Positions 18,654 through 26,901 of a stretch of 64,000 nucleotides of DNA are shown in pieces. Made by a program: the position numbers and the translations under genes. How positions within the stretch are numbered: the first letter of the stretch is position 1; every line of letters begins with the position of its first letter. This DNA comes from Stygiobacter sp. (lineage in GTDB: Bacteria > Pseudomonadota > Alphaproteobacteria > Rhodospirillales > Magnetospirillaceae), in NCBI GenBank assembly GCA_006218045.1, contig VBWB01000009.1, positions 124,001-188,000 of the forward strand, in the 5' to 3' direction. A model generated the notes under the pieces. That model did no database searches and had not been told where the DNA came from. It was given only the letters and a program-made list of their open reading frames with translations.

Positions 18654-19682
18654 TCAATGCCCATGCCGATGGTGACCGTCCGGATAGTGCGAATGCTTGT
18701 GACGCAGCGGTTGGTGCCGGTGCCAATGGACGTGAGCGCCGGTGGGGAGGTCGTGGTGATCGTGCCGGTGGTGGTCGTCATGCTCGTGCGTATGCTCGTG
18801 TTCCAGCCGCGTGTGCCGGTGTTCATGTTCGTGGTGTTCGCTCAGGTGCAGCCAGACGCCGATGCCCATCAACAGCGCCGCCACCGCCAGTTGAACCGTC
18901 ACCGGCTCGCCCAACAGGGCGACGGCGATCATCGCCCCGACGAAGGGGGCGGTGGAGAAATAGGCGCCGGTCCGCGCCGTCCCCAATTCGCGCAAGGCGA
19001 CGACGAAGCAGGCCAGGCTGAGACCATAGCCGAGGAATCCGAGCAGGCCGGCCAGCACGATGGCCGATCCGTCGGGCGGGGCGGCGCCCAGCAGGAAGGC
19101 CAGGGCGATGTTGGTCGCCCCGGCGGACAATCCCTTGACGGCGCTGATCTGCAAGGGATCGGCCAGCGATACCTTGCGGGTCAGGTTGTTGTCCACCGCC
19201 CAGCACAGGCAGGCGCCCAGCACGGCCACAGCCGGCCAAGACGGCTCGACCGCGCCGCCCGGCCATGACAGCACCACCGCCCCGGCGACGATGGCCAGCA
19301 TGCCCAGGACGATGCGGCGGTCGGCGTTTTCCTTGAATGCCAGCCAGGCCAGCAAGGCGGTGAACACGCCCTCGGCATTCAACAAAAGCGAGGTGGTGGA
19401 GGCGGTGGCGCCGGTCAGTCCGACCATCAGCAGCACCGGACCGGCCACACCGCCGGCCAGGATGGCCCCGACCAGCCATGTCCATTCGCCGGGGGCCAGC
19501 CGCGCCCGTTCCCCCGGCAGGGCCAGCCGCAGCGCCGACAGGCCGAGGCCGGAGCCCAGGTACAAAAGACCGGCCAGCAGCCAGGGATCGACGGCCCCCA
19601 GCAGCATCTTGGCGAAGGGTGTGCTGGCGCCGAACAGAATGGCGGCGGCCAAGGCGGCAAGGATGCCCTGTCGTTTCATCAT
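18654..19682 (-). CDS. EamA-family permease with histidine-rich tail
   Basis: A 342-aa membrane protein with about ten hydrophobic helices in two EamA repeats (about 1-140 and 145-280), as in drug/metabolite transporters. After the last helix, about 60 residues are extraordinarily rich in His (HEHEHRH, HDDHHRHDHHD, HHRHGH), a likely cytoplasmic metal-binding tail. It lies divergently from a riboswitch-controlled cobalt/nickel importer, so a role in Co/Ni movement or sensing is plausible but inferred. Start 19682 opens directly into the first helix (MMKRQGILAALAAAI); ATG 19679 is equally possible. The extra residues of the longer frame to 19814 overlap riboswitch DNA. Confidence 0.85.
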   Translation of the reverse strand: MMKRQGILAALAAAILFGASTPFAKMLLGAVDPWLLAGLLYLGSGLGLSALRLALPGERARLAPGEWTWLVGAILAGGVAGPVLLMVGLTGATASTTSLLLNAEGVFTALLAWLAFKENADRRIVLGMLAIVAGAVVLSWPGGAVEPSWPAVAVLGACLCWAVDNNLTRKVSLADPLQISAVKGLSAGATNIALAFLLGAAPPDGSAIVLAGLLGFLGYGLSLACFVVALRELGTARTGAYFSTAPFVGAMIAVALLGEPVTVQLAVAALLMGIGVWLHLSEHHEHEHRHTRLEHEHTHEHDDHHRHDHHDLPTGAHVHWHRHQPLRHKHSHYPDGHHRHGH

Positions 19683-19767
19683 GGGCCAAGGATAAAGGAT
19701 CGGAGCGGTGATGCAAACCGGAACCGCTTGACGTGGTGGCGGCGTTGGGTGTAGCCCTTGCAGCGCA

Positions 19768-19957
19768 CGACGGTTCCCATTCGGGCCAAGCCCGAGGGGA
19801 TTAAAAGGGAACACGGTAAGGGATGACCCAGACAGGGGCCCTATTCCGTGGCTGCCCCCGCAACTGTGAGCGGCGAGTTTTCATCCGACAAGGCCACTGG
19901 GCGCGTCCCGGGAAGGCAGGATGCGAGCGACGACCCGCGAGCCAGGAGACCTGCCCC
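19768..19957 (+). promoter_or_regulatory. Cobalamin (B12) riboswitch
   Basis: Contains the family's conserved blocks in order: AAAAGGGAACACGGT, GGCTGCCCCCGCAACTGTGA, a GCGGCGAG arm, CCACTGGGCGC, CGGGAAGGC and the B12 box GCCAGGAGACCTGCC (19941-19955). The boundaries are estimated. It lies about 165 bp upstream of the first gene of a Co/Ni import operon and should lower its expression when adenosylcobalamin binds. Confidence 0.95.
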
Positions 19958-20080
19958 GCGCCGGCCGCCCCTTGGGTGGCTGCAACCACATGGACGCCGG
20001 GGTGGGCGTTATGGGTGTCGGATCGCCGGTGCATATGTGTCCGGAAATCCCCGCCGTTCCCCCAAGCGTCTCCCGAACAC

Positions 20081-20100
20081 CACCCCGTTGCATCGGGGTG
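20081..20100 (+). promoter_or_regulatory. Hairpin in riboswitch expression platform
   Basis: CACCCCG pairs perfectly with CGGGGTG around the loop TTGCAT. It is followed eight bases later by the purine-rich ribosome site AGGGGGAT of the gene at 20122. There is no T run, so control at translation initiation is more likely than termination. The switching mechanism is inferred. Confidence 0.5.
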
Positions 20101-20121
20101 ATCCGCTTAGGGGGATAGTCG

Positions 20122-20913
20122 ATGAAGCTTTCCGTTTTCGCCGTTGCCGCCATGGCCGCGCTCACCGCCGCGTCCGCCGCCCAGGCTCATTTCCAGCTGG
20201 TCTACACGCCCGAGGTCAACGTCGAGAAGGCCGGTGATCTGCCGTTCAAGCTGATCTTCTGGCATCCATTTGAAAACGGCCCGGTCATGGACATGGGACA
20301 GCCGCAATCCTTCGTCGCCGTCCACAAGGGCGGGAAGACCGATCTTTTGGCCAAGCTGAGGCCGATCACCTTCCAAGGCGCCGAAAACAGCGCCACGGCG
20401 TTCGAGGCCGCGGTGCCGGTCAAGCAGAACGGTGATTACATCCTGGTGCTGACGCCCGCGCCCTATCTGGAAAAGAGCGAGGACGTCTATATCCAGCAGA
20501 TCACCAAATCCTTCGTCAACAAGGGCGGCGTGCCCACCGGCTGGAATGAGCCGGTCGGCCTGCCGACCGAGATCGTGCCCCTGAACAAGCCCACCAATGT
20601 CCTGGCCGGCTCGACCTTTACTGGGCGGGTGCTGTCCGAGGGCAAGGCGGTGGCCGGGGCCGAGATCGAGGTCGAATTCATGGCGGCGGAACCCGACATG
20701 AAGGCCAACAAGCCCTTGAAGCCCAAGGCGTCGCCCATGCCGGGCGGCGCGGTGGTCGCCGTCACCGACGATAACGGCATGTTCACCTTCGGCATTCCCA
20801 AGGCCGGTTTCTGGGGTTTCGCCGCCTTGGGCGTCGGTCCGGTCAAGCGGCACCAGGGCAAGGAACTGTCCCAGGACGCGGTCCTGTGGGTCCGCGCCCA
20901 CGATGTGAAATAG
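20122..20913 (+). CDS. NikK-like periplasmic DUF4198 protein
   Basis: A 263-aa protein with a cleavable signal peptide (about 1-22, ending AAQA before HFQLVYTP). The mature N-terminal histidine and the beta-rich body match DUF4198 proteins, which accompany Co/Ni ECF transporters (NikK in NikKMLQO systems) and present metal at the outer face. A second Ig-like region starts around 165 (TFTGRVLSEGKAVAGAEIEV). First gene after the B12 riboswitch and 19 bp before cbiM, so it is co-regulated with the importer. Confidence 0.85.
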   Translation: MKLSVFAVAAMAALTAASAAQAHFQLVYTPEVNVEKAGDLPFKLIFWHPFENGPVMDMGQPQSFVAVHKGGKTDLLAKLRPITFQGAENSATAFEAAVPVKQNGDYILVLTPAPYLEKSEDVYIQQITKSFVNKGGVPTGWNEPVGLPTEIVPLNKPTNVLAGSTFTGRVLSEGKAVAGAEIEVEFMAAEPDMKANKPLKPKASPMPGGAVVAVTDDNGMFTFGIPKAGFWGFAALGVGPVKRHQGKELSQDAVLWVRAHDVK

Positions 20914-20932
20914 TTCAGGCGGGAGAATTTCC

Positions 20933-21556
20933 ATGCATATCGTGGATGGTGCCTTATCTATCCCGGTCGTGGCCGGCGGTGCGGTTTTGGCCGCCGCCGG
21001 CATCGGCCTGGGGCTCAAACGACTGACCATCGAAAACATTCCGGCCACCGGCGTCTTGAGCGCCACTTTCTTCGTCGCCTCGCTGATCCATGTGCCCCTC
21101 GGTCCCTCCAGCGTCCATCTGATCATGAACGGTCTGGCCGGTTTGGTGCTCGGCTGGGCCGCCTTTCCCGCCCTGTTCGTCGGCCTGTTGTTGCAGGCGG
21201 TGTTCTTCGGCTTCGGCGGCTTGCTGGTATTGGGGGTCAATACCGTCAACATCGCCCTGCCGGCGGTGATGGTTCATTACCTGTGCCGCCATGGCATCGG
21301 CGCCGCATCGCCAAACCGGGCCATGCTGTGGGGGGCGCTGGGCGGCGCCCTGGCCATCGCCTTCACCACCGCCGGCGTCGCCGTGGCGCTGGCCCTGACC
21401 GGCAACGAGTTCGTGCCGGCGGCCAAGATGGTGTTCTTCGCCCACATTCCGGTGATGGCGATCGAAGCTTTGTTGTCCGGGGCGGCGGTCTTGCTGGCCC
21501 GGCGGGTGAAGCCGGAACTGTTCGGCGCCCTGTTCCAGGAGAAGTCCCATGCGTAA
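20933..21556 (+). CDS. cbiM: Cobalt/nickel ECF transporter substrate subunit CbiM
   Basis: A 207-aa membrane protein with the hallmark N-terminus MHIVDGALSIP, whose amino end and His2 coordinate the metal in this family, and about six helices. The conserved segments HVPLGPSSVHLIMNGLAG and FAHIPVMAIEALLSG are present. It is the membrane core that binds Co2+ or Ni2+. The riboswitch points to cobalt for B12. The 3' end overlaps the next gene by 8 bp. Confidence 0.95.
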   Translation: MHIVDGALSIPVVAGGAVLAAAGIGLGLKRLTIENIPATGVLSATFFVASLIHVPLGPSSVHLIMNGLAGLVLGWAAFPALFVGLLLQAVFFGFGGLLVLGVNTVNIALPAVMVHYLCRHGIGAASPNRAMLWGALGGALAIAFTTAGVAVALALTGNEFVPAAKMVFFAHIPVMAIEALLSGAAVLLARRVKPELFGALFQEKSHA

Positions 21557-22142
21557 CCTCGTTCCCGCCGTGGCGCTGGTACTGGCGCTGGTGTTCAGCG
21601 GATCGGCCCGGGCGCATAAGGTCATCGCCTCGGTCTATGCGGAAGGCGATGTGGTCGAAGGCGAAGTCGGCTTTTCCAATGGCGACATGGCCCCGGCCGA
21701 CACGCTGGTCGAGGTGTTCGACGCCGCGGGGGCCAAGATCGGCGAGAGCCGCACCGACAAGGACGGACTTTTCCGCTACAAGCCCAGCGGGCGCCTGGCG
21801 CTGACCTTCCGCGCCGATCTGGGCGGCGGCCATGTGGCCGAGACGACGATGAGTGCCGATGAATTGCCGGGGGGGGCCGGTGGCGCGGCGGCTTCCGGCA
21901 CCGAGGCCGAGGCGAGCGATGCCCCTTCGGCGGTTTCCGCTTCGGCGGTTCCCTCTTCGGCGATCCTGCGGGCCATGATCGCCGAGGCGGTGCGTGACGA
22001 GGTCAAGCCATTGCGGCGCGAGATCGCCGCCTATAAGGAAAAGAACGATCTTCAATCCATCCTGGGCGGCATCGGCTATATCGTCGGAATGTTCGGCATC
22101 GGCTATTATCTGGTCGCCCGCCGCAAGCTGCGGCAGGCCTGA
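21549..22142 (+). CDS. NikL/CbiN-like accessory subunit of Co/Ni transporter
   Basis: A 197-aa protein with a signal peptide (about 1-22, ARAHKVIAS), a carboxypeptidase-regulatory-like beta domain (about 23-105), a low-complexity Ala/Ser spacer, a helical segment and a C-terminal membrane helix (about 165-190) ending in positive charge. This is the architecture of NikL proteins that replace CbiN next to CbiM. The mature protein begins with His, as does the DUF4198 protein upstream. It overlaps cbiM by 8 bp and abuts cbiQ. Confidence 0.8.
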   Translation: MRNLVPAVALVLALVFSGSARAHKVIASVYAEGDVVEGEVGFSNGDMAPADTLVEVFDAAGAKIGESRTDKDGLFRYKPSGRLALTFRADLGGGHVAETTMSADELPGGAGGAAASGTEAEASDAPSAVSASAVPSSAILRAMIAEAVRDEVKPLRREIAAYKEKNDLQSILGGIGYIVGMFGIGYYLVARRKLRQA

Positions 22143-22898
22143 ATGATCCCCGGGCTGGACCAGGGCGAAGAAAGCATGGGGGTGATCGGCGGCATCGATC
22201 CCCGCATCCGCGTCGTCGCCGCCATCGTCTTCGCCATGGCGGTGGTGAGCTGCCGCGACATGGCGGCGTTGCTATCGGGGCTGGCTGCGGCCCTTGGCGT
22301 TCTGGTCCTGGCCCGTCTGCCGGTGCTGCCGACGCTCCGGCGCATGGTGGCCATGGACATGTTCGTGGTCTTCATTTTGGTGATGCTGCCCTTCACCATG
22401 CCCGGAGACCCGTTGTTCGAGTTCGCCGGCTTCGCCGCCAGCCGGCAAGGCCTGATGCGGGCGGTGGAAATCGGGCTCAAGGCCAATGCGGTGGTGCTGG
22501 CGCTGATGGCCTTGGTGGGGTCGATGTCGTCGGTGACCCTGGGCCATGCCTTGTATCGGCTGCGGCTGCCGGAAAATCTGGTGCATCTGCTGTTGTTCAC
22601 GGTCCGCTACATCGACGTGCTGCACCAGGAATACCTGCGCCTGCGCATCGCCATGGAGGCCCGCGGCTTCCAGCCGGCGACCACGCTGCACACCATGCGC
22701 AGCTTCGGCTATCTGGTCGGCATGATGCTGGTGCGCGCGCTCGAGCGATCCGAGCGCATTCTCGCCGCCATGAGCTGCCGGGGATTCGTCGGGCACTTCC
22801 CGCTGTTCGACGCGTTCCGCATCGGTTGGCGCGATTGGGTGTTCGCCGCCGCCACCGTGCTGGTCTGTACCTTGATCGTCGCCTTGGAGATTGCCTGA
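22143..22898 (+). CDS. cbiQ: Cobalt/nickel ECF transporter T component CbiQ
   Basis: A 251-aa membrane protein with about five helices. The cytoplasmic coupling motifs AMEARGFQP and AMSCRGF are the two A-R-G/C-R-G signatures by which T components grip the ATPase. IDPRIRVVAAIVFA is the usual N-terminal opening. It begins immediately after the NikL-like stop and its TGA overlaps the cbiO ATG. Confidence 0.94.
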   Translation: MIPGLDQGEESMGVIGGIDPRIRVVAAIVFAMAVVSCRDMAALLSGLAAALGVLVLARLPVLPTLRRMVAMDMFVVFILVMLPFTMPGDPLFEFAGFAASRQGLMRAVEIGLKANAVVLALMALVGSMSSVTLGHALYRLRLPENLVHLLLFTVRYIDVLHQEYLRLRIAMEARGFQPATTLHTMRSFGYLVGMMLVRALERSERILAAMSCRGFVGHFPLFDAFRIGWRDWVFAAATVLVCTLIVALEIA

Positions 22899-23587
22899 TG
22901 TCGCCCTTGATCCAATTGTCGGGAATTCATTTCGGCTATCCCGGTCGACCGCCCGTTCTCCAGGGTGTCGATCTCCAATTGTTTGCGGAGGAACGGCTTT
23001 GTCTGACCGGGGCCAACGGCGCCGGCAAGAGCACCTTGTTCCAGATCGCCGTCGGCCTGCTGCGGCCGGCCCGGGGTCGCGTCGTCGCCTTCGGGCGCGA
23101 ACGCCTGGGCAAGGCCGATTTCATCGAGGTCAAGCGACGGGCGGGCCTGGTGTTCCAGGATCCCGACGACCAATTGTTCTGCCCGACGGTGATCGAGGAC
23201 ATCGCTTTCGGTCCGCTGAACCTGGGCAAGTCCAAGGACGAGGCCAAGGCCATCGTCGGCGACGTGCTGGAGCGCTTGCGCCTGGGTCACTTGCGCGACC
23301 GCATCACCCACAAGCTGTCGGGGGGCGAAAAAAGATTGGTGACCCTGGCGGCGGTGCTGGCCATGGAACCCGACGTGCTGCTGCTGGACGAGCCCACCAA
23401 TGCGCTGGACGAACCCACCACCGAACGCATCGTCGAGATTCTCAACGCCCTGCCGCAAGCGATGATCGTCATCTCCCACGACCCCCATTTCCGCCGCAAG
23501 ATCGCCACCCGCACCTTGCGCCTGGAACACGGCGTGCTTGACGTGCCCCAACCCCGATGCAGCCACGCCGCATCCGAGGGTGAATAG
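22898..23587 (+). CDS. cbiO: Cobalt/nickel ECF transporter ATPase CbiO
   Basis: A 229-aa ABC ATPase with Walker A GANGAGKST (about 40), Q-loop VFQDPDDQLF, signature LSGGEKR and Walker B LLLDEPTNALDEP, ending in a switch His (VISHDPH). It powers metal uptake through CbiMQ. The start at 22898 overlaps the cbiQ stop; upstream in-frame codons belong to cbiQ. It is the last gene of the riboswitch operon, followed by a strong hairpin. Confidence 0.94.
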   Translation: MSPLIQLSGIHFGYPGRPPVLQGVDLQLFAEERLCLTGANGAGKSTLFQIAVGLLRPARGRVVAFGRERLGKADFIEVKRRAGLVFQDPDDQLFCPTVIEDIAFGPLNLGKSKDEAKAIVGDVLERLRLGHLRDRITHKLSGGEKRLVTLAAVLAMEPDVLLLDEPTNALDEPTTERIVEILNALPQAMIVISHDPHFRRKIATRTLRLEHGVLDVPQPRCSHAASEGE

Positions 23588-23589
23588 TC

Positions 23590-23638
23590 ACCCGTGAAAA
23601 AGTCCACTGCGCAAAGCGTAAGGACTTTTTCACGGGTA
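23590..23638. terminator. Strong hairpin between convergent cbiO and alaS
   Basis: ACCCGTGAAAAAGTCC pairs perfectly with GGACTTTTTCACGGGT (16 bp, 17-base loop). GGTTTTTC follows on the plus strand, and T-rich arms on both strands allow it to serve both converging operons. Confidence 0.75.
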
Positions 23639-23645
23639 AGGTTTT

Positions 23646-26281
23646 TCAGCCGGCCAGGGCCGCCGCGATCCGGTCGACCGCGTCCTGGGCCGAGCCCGCG
23701 TCGGGGCCGCCGGCCTGGGCCATGTCGGGACGGCCACCGCCGCCCTTGCCGCCCACCGCTTCCGAGCCGATACGGACCAGATCGACGGCGGAATACTTGG
23801 CGGTGAGGTCGTCGGTGACGGCGACCACCACCGAGGCCTTGCCGCCGTCATTGGACACCAGCACCACCACGCCCGAGCCGATCTGCTTCTTGATCTCGTC
23901 GGCCATGCCCTTCAGATCCTTGGCCGGCACGCCGTCCAGCACCCGACCGGCATAGGTGATGCCGTTGATCTGGCTGGTGGCGGCGCCGGCACCACCGCCG
24001 GTAGCCAATTGCTTGCGGGTCTCCGACAGCTCGCGTTCCAGCTTGCGGCGGTCTTCCACCAGTTGGGCGATGCGGGCCGGCAGTTCAGCCGGAGCCGCCT
24101 TCAACGCTTGGGCGGCGCGGGCCAGCAAGTCTTCCTGTTCGTTGGCCCAGGCCAGGAAGGCCGGGCCGGTCACCGCCTCGACCCGGCGGACACCGGCGGC
24201 GACGGCGCTTTCCGACAGGATCTTGAAACCGCCGATATCGCCGACGCGGCGCACATGGGTGCCGCCGCACAATTCCACCGAGAACGGGTTGGGCCGGCTG
24301 TCGTCGCCGCCCATGGAGACCACCCGCACTTCCTCGCCGTATTTTTCGCCGAACAGGGCCATGGCCCCGGCCTCGATGGCGTCGTCGGGACTCATCAGCT
24401 TGGTCACCACCTCGCGGTTCTTGCGGATCTGGCGGTTGACCTCGGCCTCGACCAGACGGATTTCGTCCTGGCTCAGGCCCTTGGGATGGGCGAAGTCGAA
24501 GCGCAGGCGATCGGGGCCGACCTGGCTGCCCTTCTGCGTCACATGCTCGCCTAGCGCGTCGCGCAGCGCCTGATGCAGCAGGTGGGTGGCCGAGTGGTGG
24601 CCACGGGTGGCGTCGCGGCGGGTCTCGTCGACGGCGAAATGGGCATCCTCGCCCACCGCCACCGGACCGCCTTCGACGCGGCCCACATGGACGATCAGGT
24701 CGCCCAGCTTCTTCAAGGTGTCGGTGACGACGATGCGGGCCTTGCCGCCGGCGACGCTGATCACGCCGGTATCGCCCATCTGGCCGCCGGATTCGCCGTA
24801 AAACGGCGTCTGGTTGGCGACCACCATGATTTCGTGGTCAGGATGGACGGCTTCCACCGCCTTGCCGCCCTCGACCAGGGCGACGATCTGGCCCTCGGCG
24901 CCGATGGCGTCATAGCCGAGGAATTCCGACGCGCCGGTCTTTTCCTTGATCTCGAACCACAGGGTTTCGGTGGCCGCCTCGCCCGAGCCCGACCACGCCT
25001 TGCGCGCTTCCGCCCGCTGACGGTCCATGGCGGTGGCGAAGCCATCGGTATCGACGCCGATGCCCTTGGCCTTGAGCGCGTCCTCGGTCAGATCCAGCGG
25101 GAAGCCGTAGGTGTCGTAAAGCTTGAACGCCACCTCGCCGGCCAGCTTGGCGCCGGGGACCAGACGGGTCAGTTCGTCGTCCAGCAGCTTCAGCCCCTTG
25201 TCCAAAGTGGCCTTGAAGCGGGTTTCTTCCAGCTTCAGGGTCTCGGTGATCAGGGCGCCGGCGCGGCCCAGTTCCGGGTAAGCCTCGCCCATCTGCTTGG
25301 CCAAAGCCGGGAACAGGCGCCACAGCAACGGCTCGGTGCAGCCCATCAGATGCGCATGGCGCATGGCCCGGCGCATGATGCGGCGCAACACATAGCCGCG
25401 GCCTTCATTGCTGGGCAGCACGCCGTCAGCGATCAGGAAGCACGAGGACCGCAGATGGTCGGCGACGACGCGATGCGACACCTTGTAGGGGCCGTCGGGG
25501 TCGGTGTTGGATTCGTGGGCCGAGGCCTCGATCAGGGCGCGCAGCAGATCGACATCGTAATTGTCGTGCTGGCCTTGCAGCACGGCGGCCAGACGCTCCA
25601 GCCCCATGCCGGTATCGATGCTGGGCTTGGGCAGGGGCAGGCGGGTCTGCTTGTCCACCTGCTCGAACTGCATGAACACCAGATTCCAGATTTCGATGAA
25701 GCGGTCGCCGTCCTGGTCGGGGCTGCCGGGCGGGCCGCCGGCAATCTTGTCGCCGTGATCGTAGAAGATTTCCGAGCACGGACCGCAGGGTCCGGTATCG
25801 CCCATGGACCAGAAATTATCGGAGGTCGGGATGCGGATGATGCGGTCATCCGAGAAGCCGGCCACCTTCTTCCAGATGTTAAAGGCCTCGTCGTCGTCGT
25901 GATAGACGGTGACCAGAAGCTTGTCCTTGGAAAGGCCGAATTCCTTGGTGATCAGGTTCCAGGCGAACGAGATGGCGTCGTCCTTGAAGTAATCGCCGAA
26001 CGAGAAATTGCCCAGCATCTCGAAGAAGGTGTGGTGCCGCGCGGTATAGCCCACATTGTCGAGATCGTTGTGCTTGCCGCCGGCACGCACGCATTTCTGC
26101 GAGGTGGCGGCACGGACGTAATCGCGCTTTTCCACCCCGGTGAAGACGTTCTTGAACTGCACCATGCCGGCATTGGTGAACATCAGCGTCGGGTCGTTGC
26201 GCGGCACCAGCGGACCACTTCGTGACCATTCTTGGCGAAATAGTCGAGGAAGGCGCGGCGGATGGTGTTGGCAGTTTGCAT
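23646..26281 (-). CDS. alaS: Alanyl-tRNA synthetase with frame break near codon 24
   Basis: Charges tRNA-Ala. The catalytic core ([41 protein letters not shown]), the editing domain ([19 protein letters not shown]) and the C-terminal DHHA1-type region ([16 protein letters not shown]) are all present. The first 23 residues from ATG 26281 ([20 protein letters not shown]) match the family and follow GAAGG, but continuing in that frame is nonsense from codon 24. The next conserved block, [12 protein letters not shown], lies in another frame. About ten bases seem missing near 26205-26216, where HEVV should be followed by a P-S-S-P-like stretch; restoring ten gives 882 codons, the normal size. As alaS is essential, a sequence error or a second copy is likely. 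Confidence 0.9.
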
Positions 26282-26385
26282 GGGACCTTCGCTTAGGTTC
26301 GGCGTCTTGGGGATCGGCATCTGGGACGAACGAGGTTTTTACCCTTGATTGGCCTTTGCTGTCCAGTTGGGCTACACTGCCCCGC

Positions 26386-26895
26386 ATGCGTGTATACAAA
26401 CTGATCCTGCCCGCCCTGGTCCTGCTGGCCGCTCCGGCCCTCTCCGCCCCCATCCGCTGCGGCGACGATGGCGAGGGCGGCGCCTGCGTTTGGGGCCGGG
26501 TCGAGGGCTATGACGGGGCCTCGGTGCAGGTCCGGGGTTTGACGATCCATATCGCCGGCATCGTCGTGCCGCCGCGCCGCGATCTGTGCCAGAACAAGGC
26601 GGCCAAGAGCACCTTCGACTGCGCCAAACCGGCGCGCAAGCGCATGGGCGAATTGCTGACCAAGGGGGTGGCCTGCGACATCCTGGATGTGGCGGGCGAT
26701 AAAATCCATGGCCGCTGCGTGGTGGCCGAGGGCGATCTGGGGCAAGCCTTGGTGGCGTCGGGGGTAGCCCGCGCAGACAAGAACGGCCCGTATGAACCCG
26801 ATCAGGCGGCGGCCCTGGCGGCCAAGCGCGGCTTGTGGGCCGCCGACATGCTCATCCCCAAGGATTGGGAAGCCATCCGCAAGAAAGGCGAATAG
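26386..26895 (+). CDS. Exported SNase-like protein, catalytic site degenerate
   Basis: A 169-aa protein with a signal peptide (about 1-21, [11 protein letters not shown]). The body has the staphylococcal-nuclease-like layout ([10 protein letters not shown], then [37 protein letters not shown]). The usual catalytic residues are not evident: the D-G-D-T loop reads EGYDGAS and the R-L/D-A-P-E block reads HIAGIVVPP. It is therefore probably a non-nucleolytic binding protein. It has four cysteines. ATG 26386 is used because it begins the signal peptide; upstream codons run through alaS. It converges on yejF with a 6-bp gap. Confidence 0.82.
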   Translation: MRVYKLILPALVLLAAPALSAPIRCGDDGEGGACVWGRVEGYDGASVQVRGLTIHIAGIVVPPRRDLCQNKAAKSTFDCAKPARKRMGELLTKGVACDILDVAGDKIHGRCVVAEGDLGQALVASGVARADKNGPYEPDQAAALAAKRGLWAADMLIPKDWEAIRKKGE

Positions 26896-26901
26896 CGGCG
26901 A

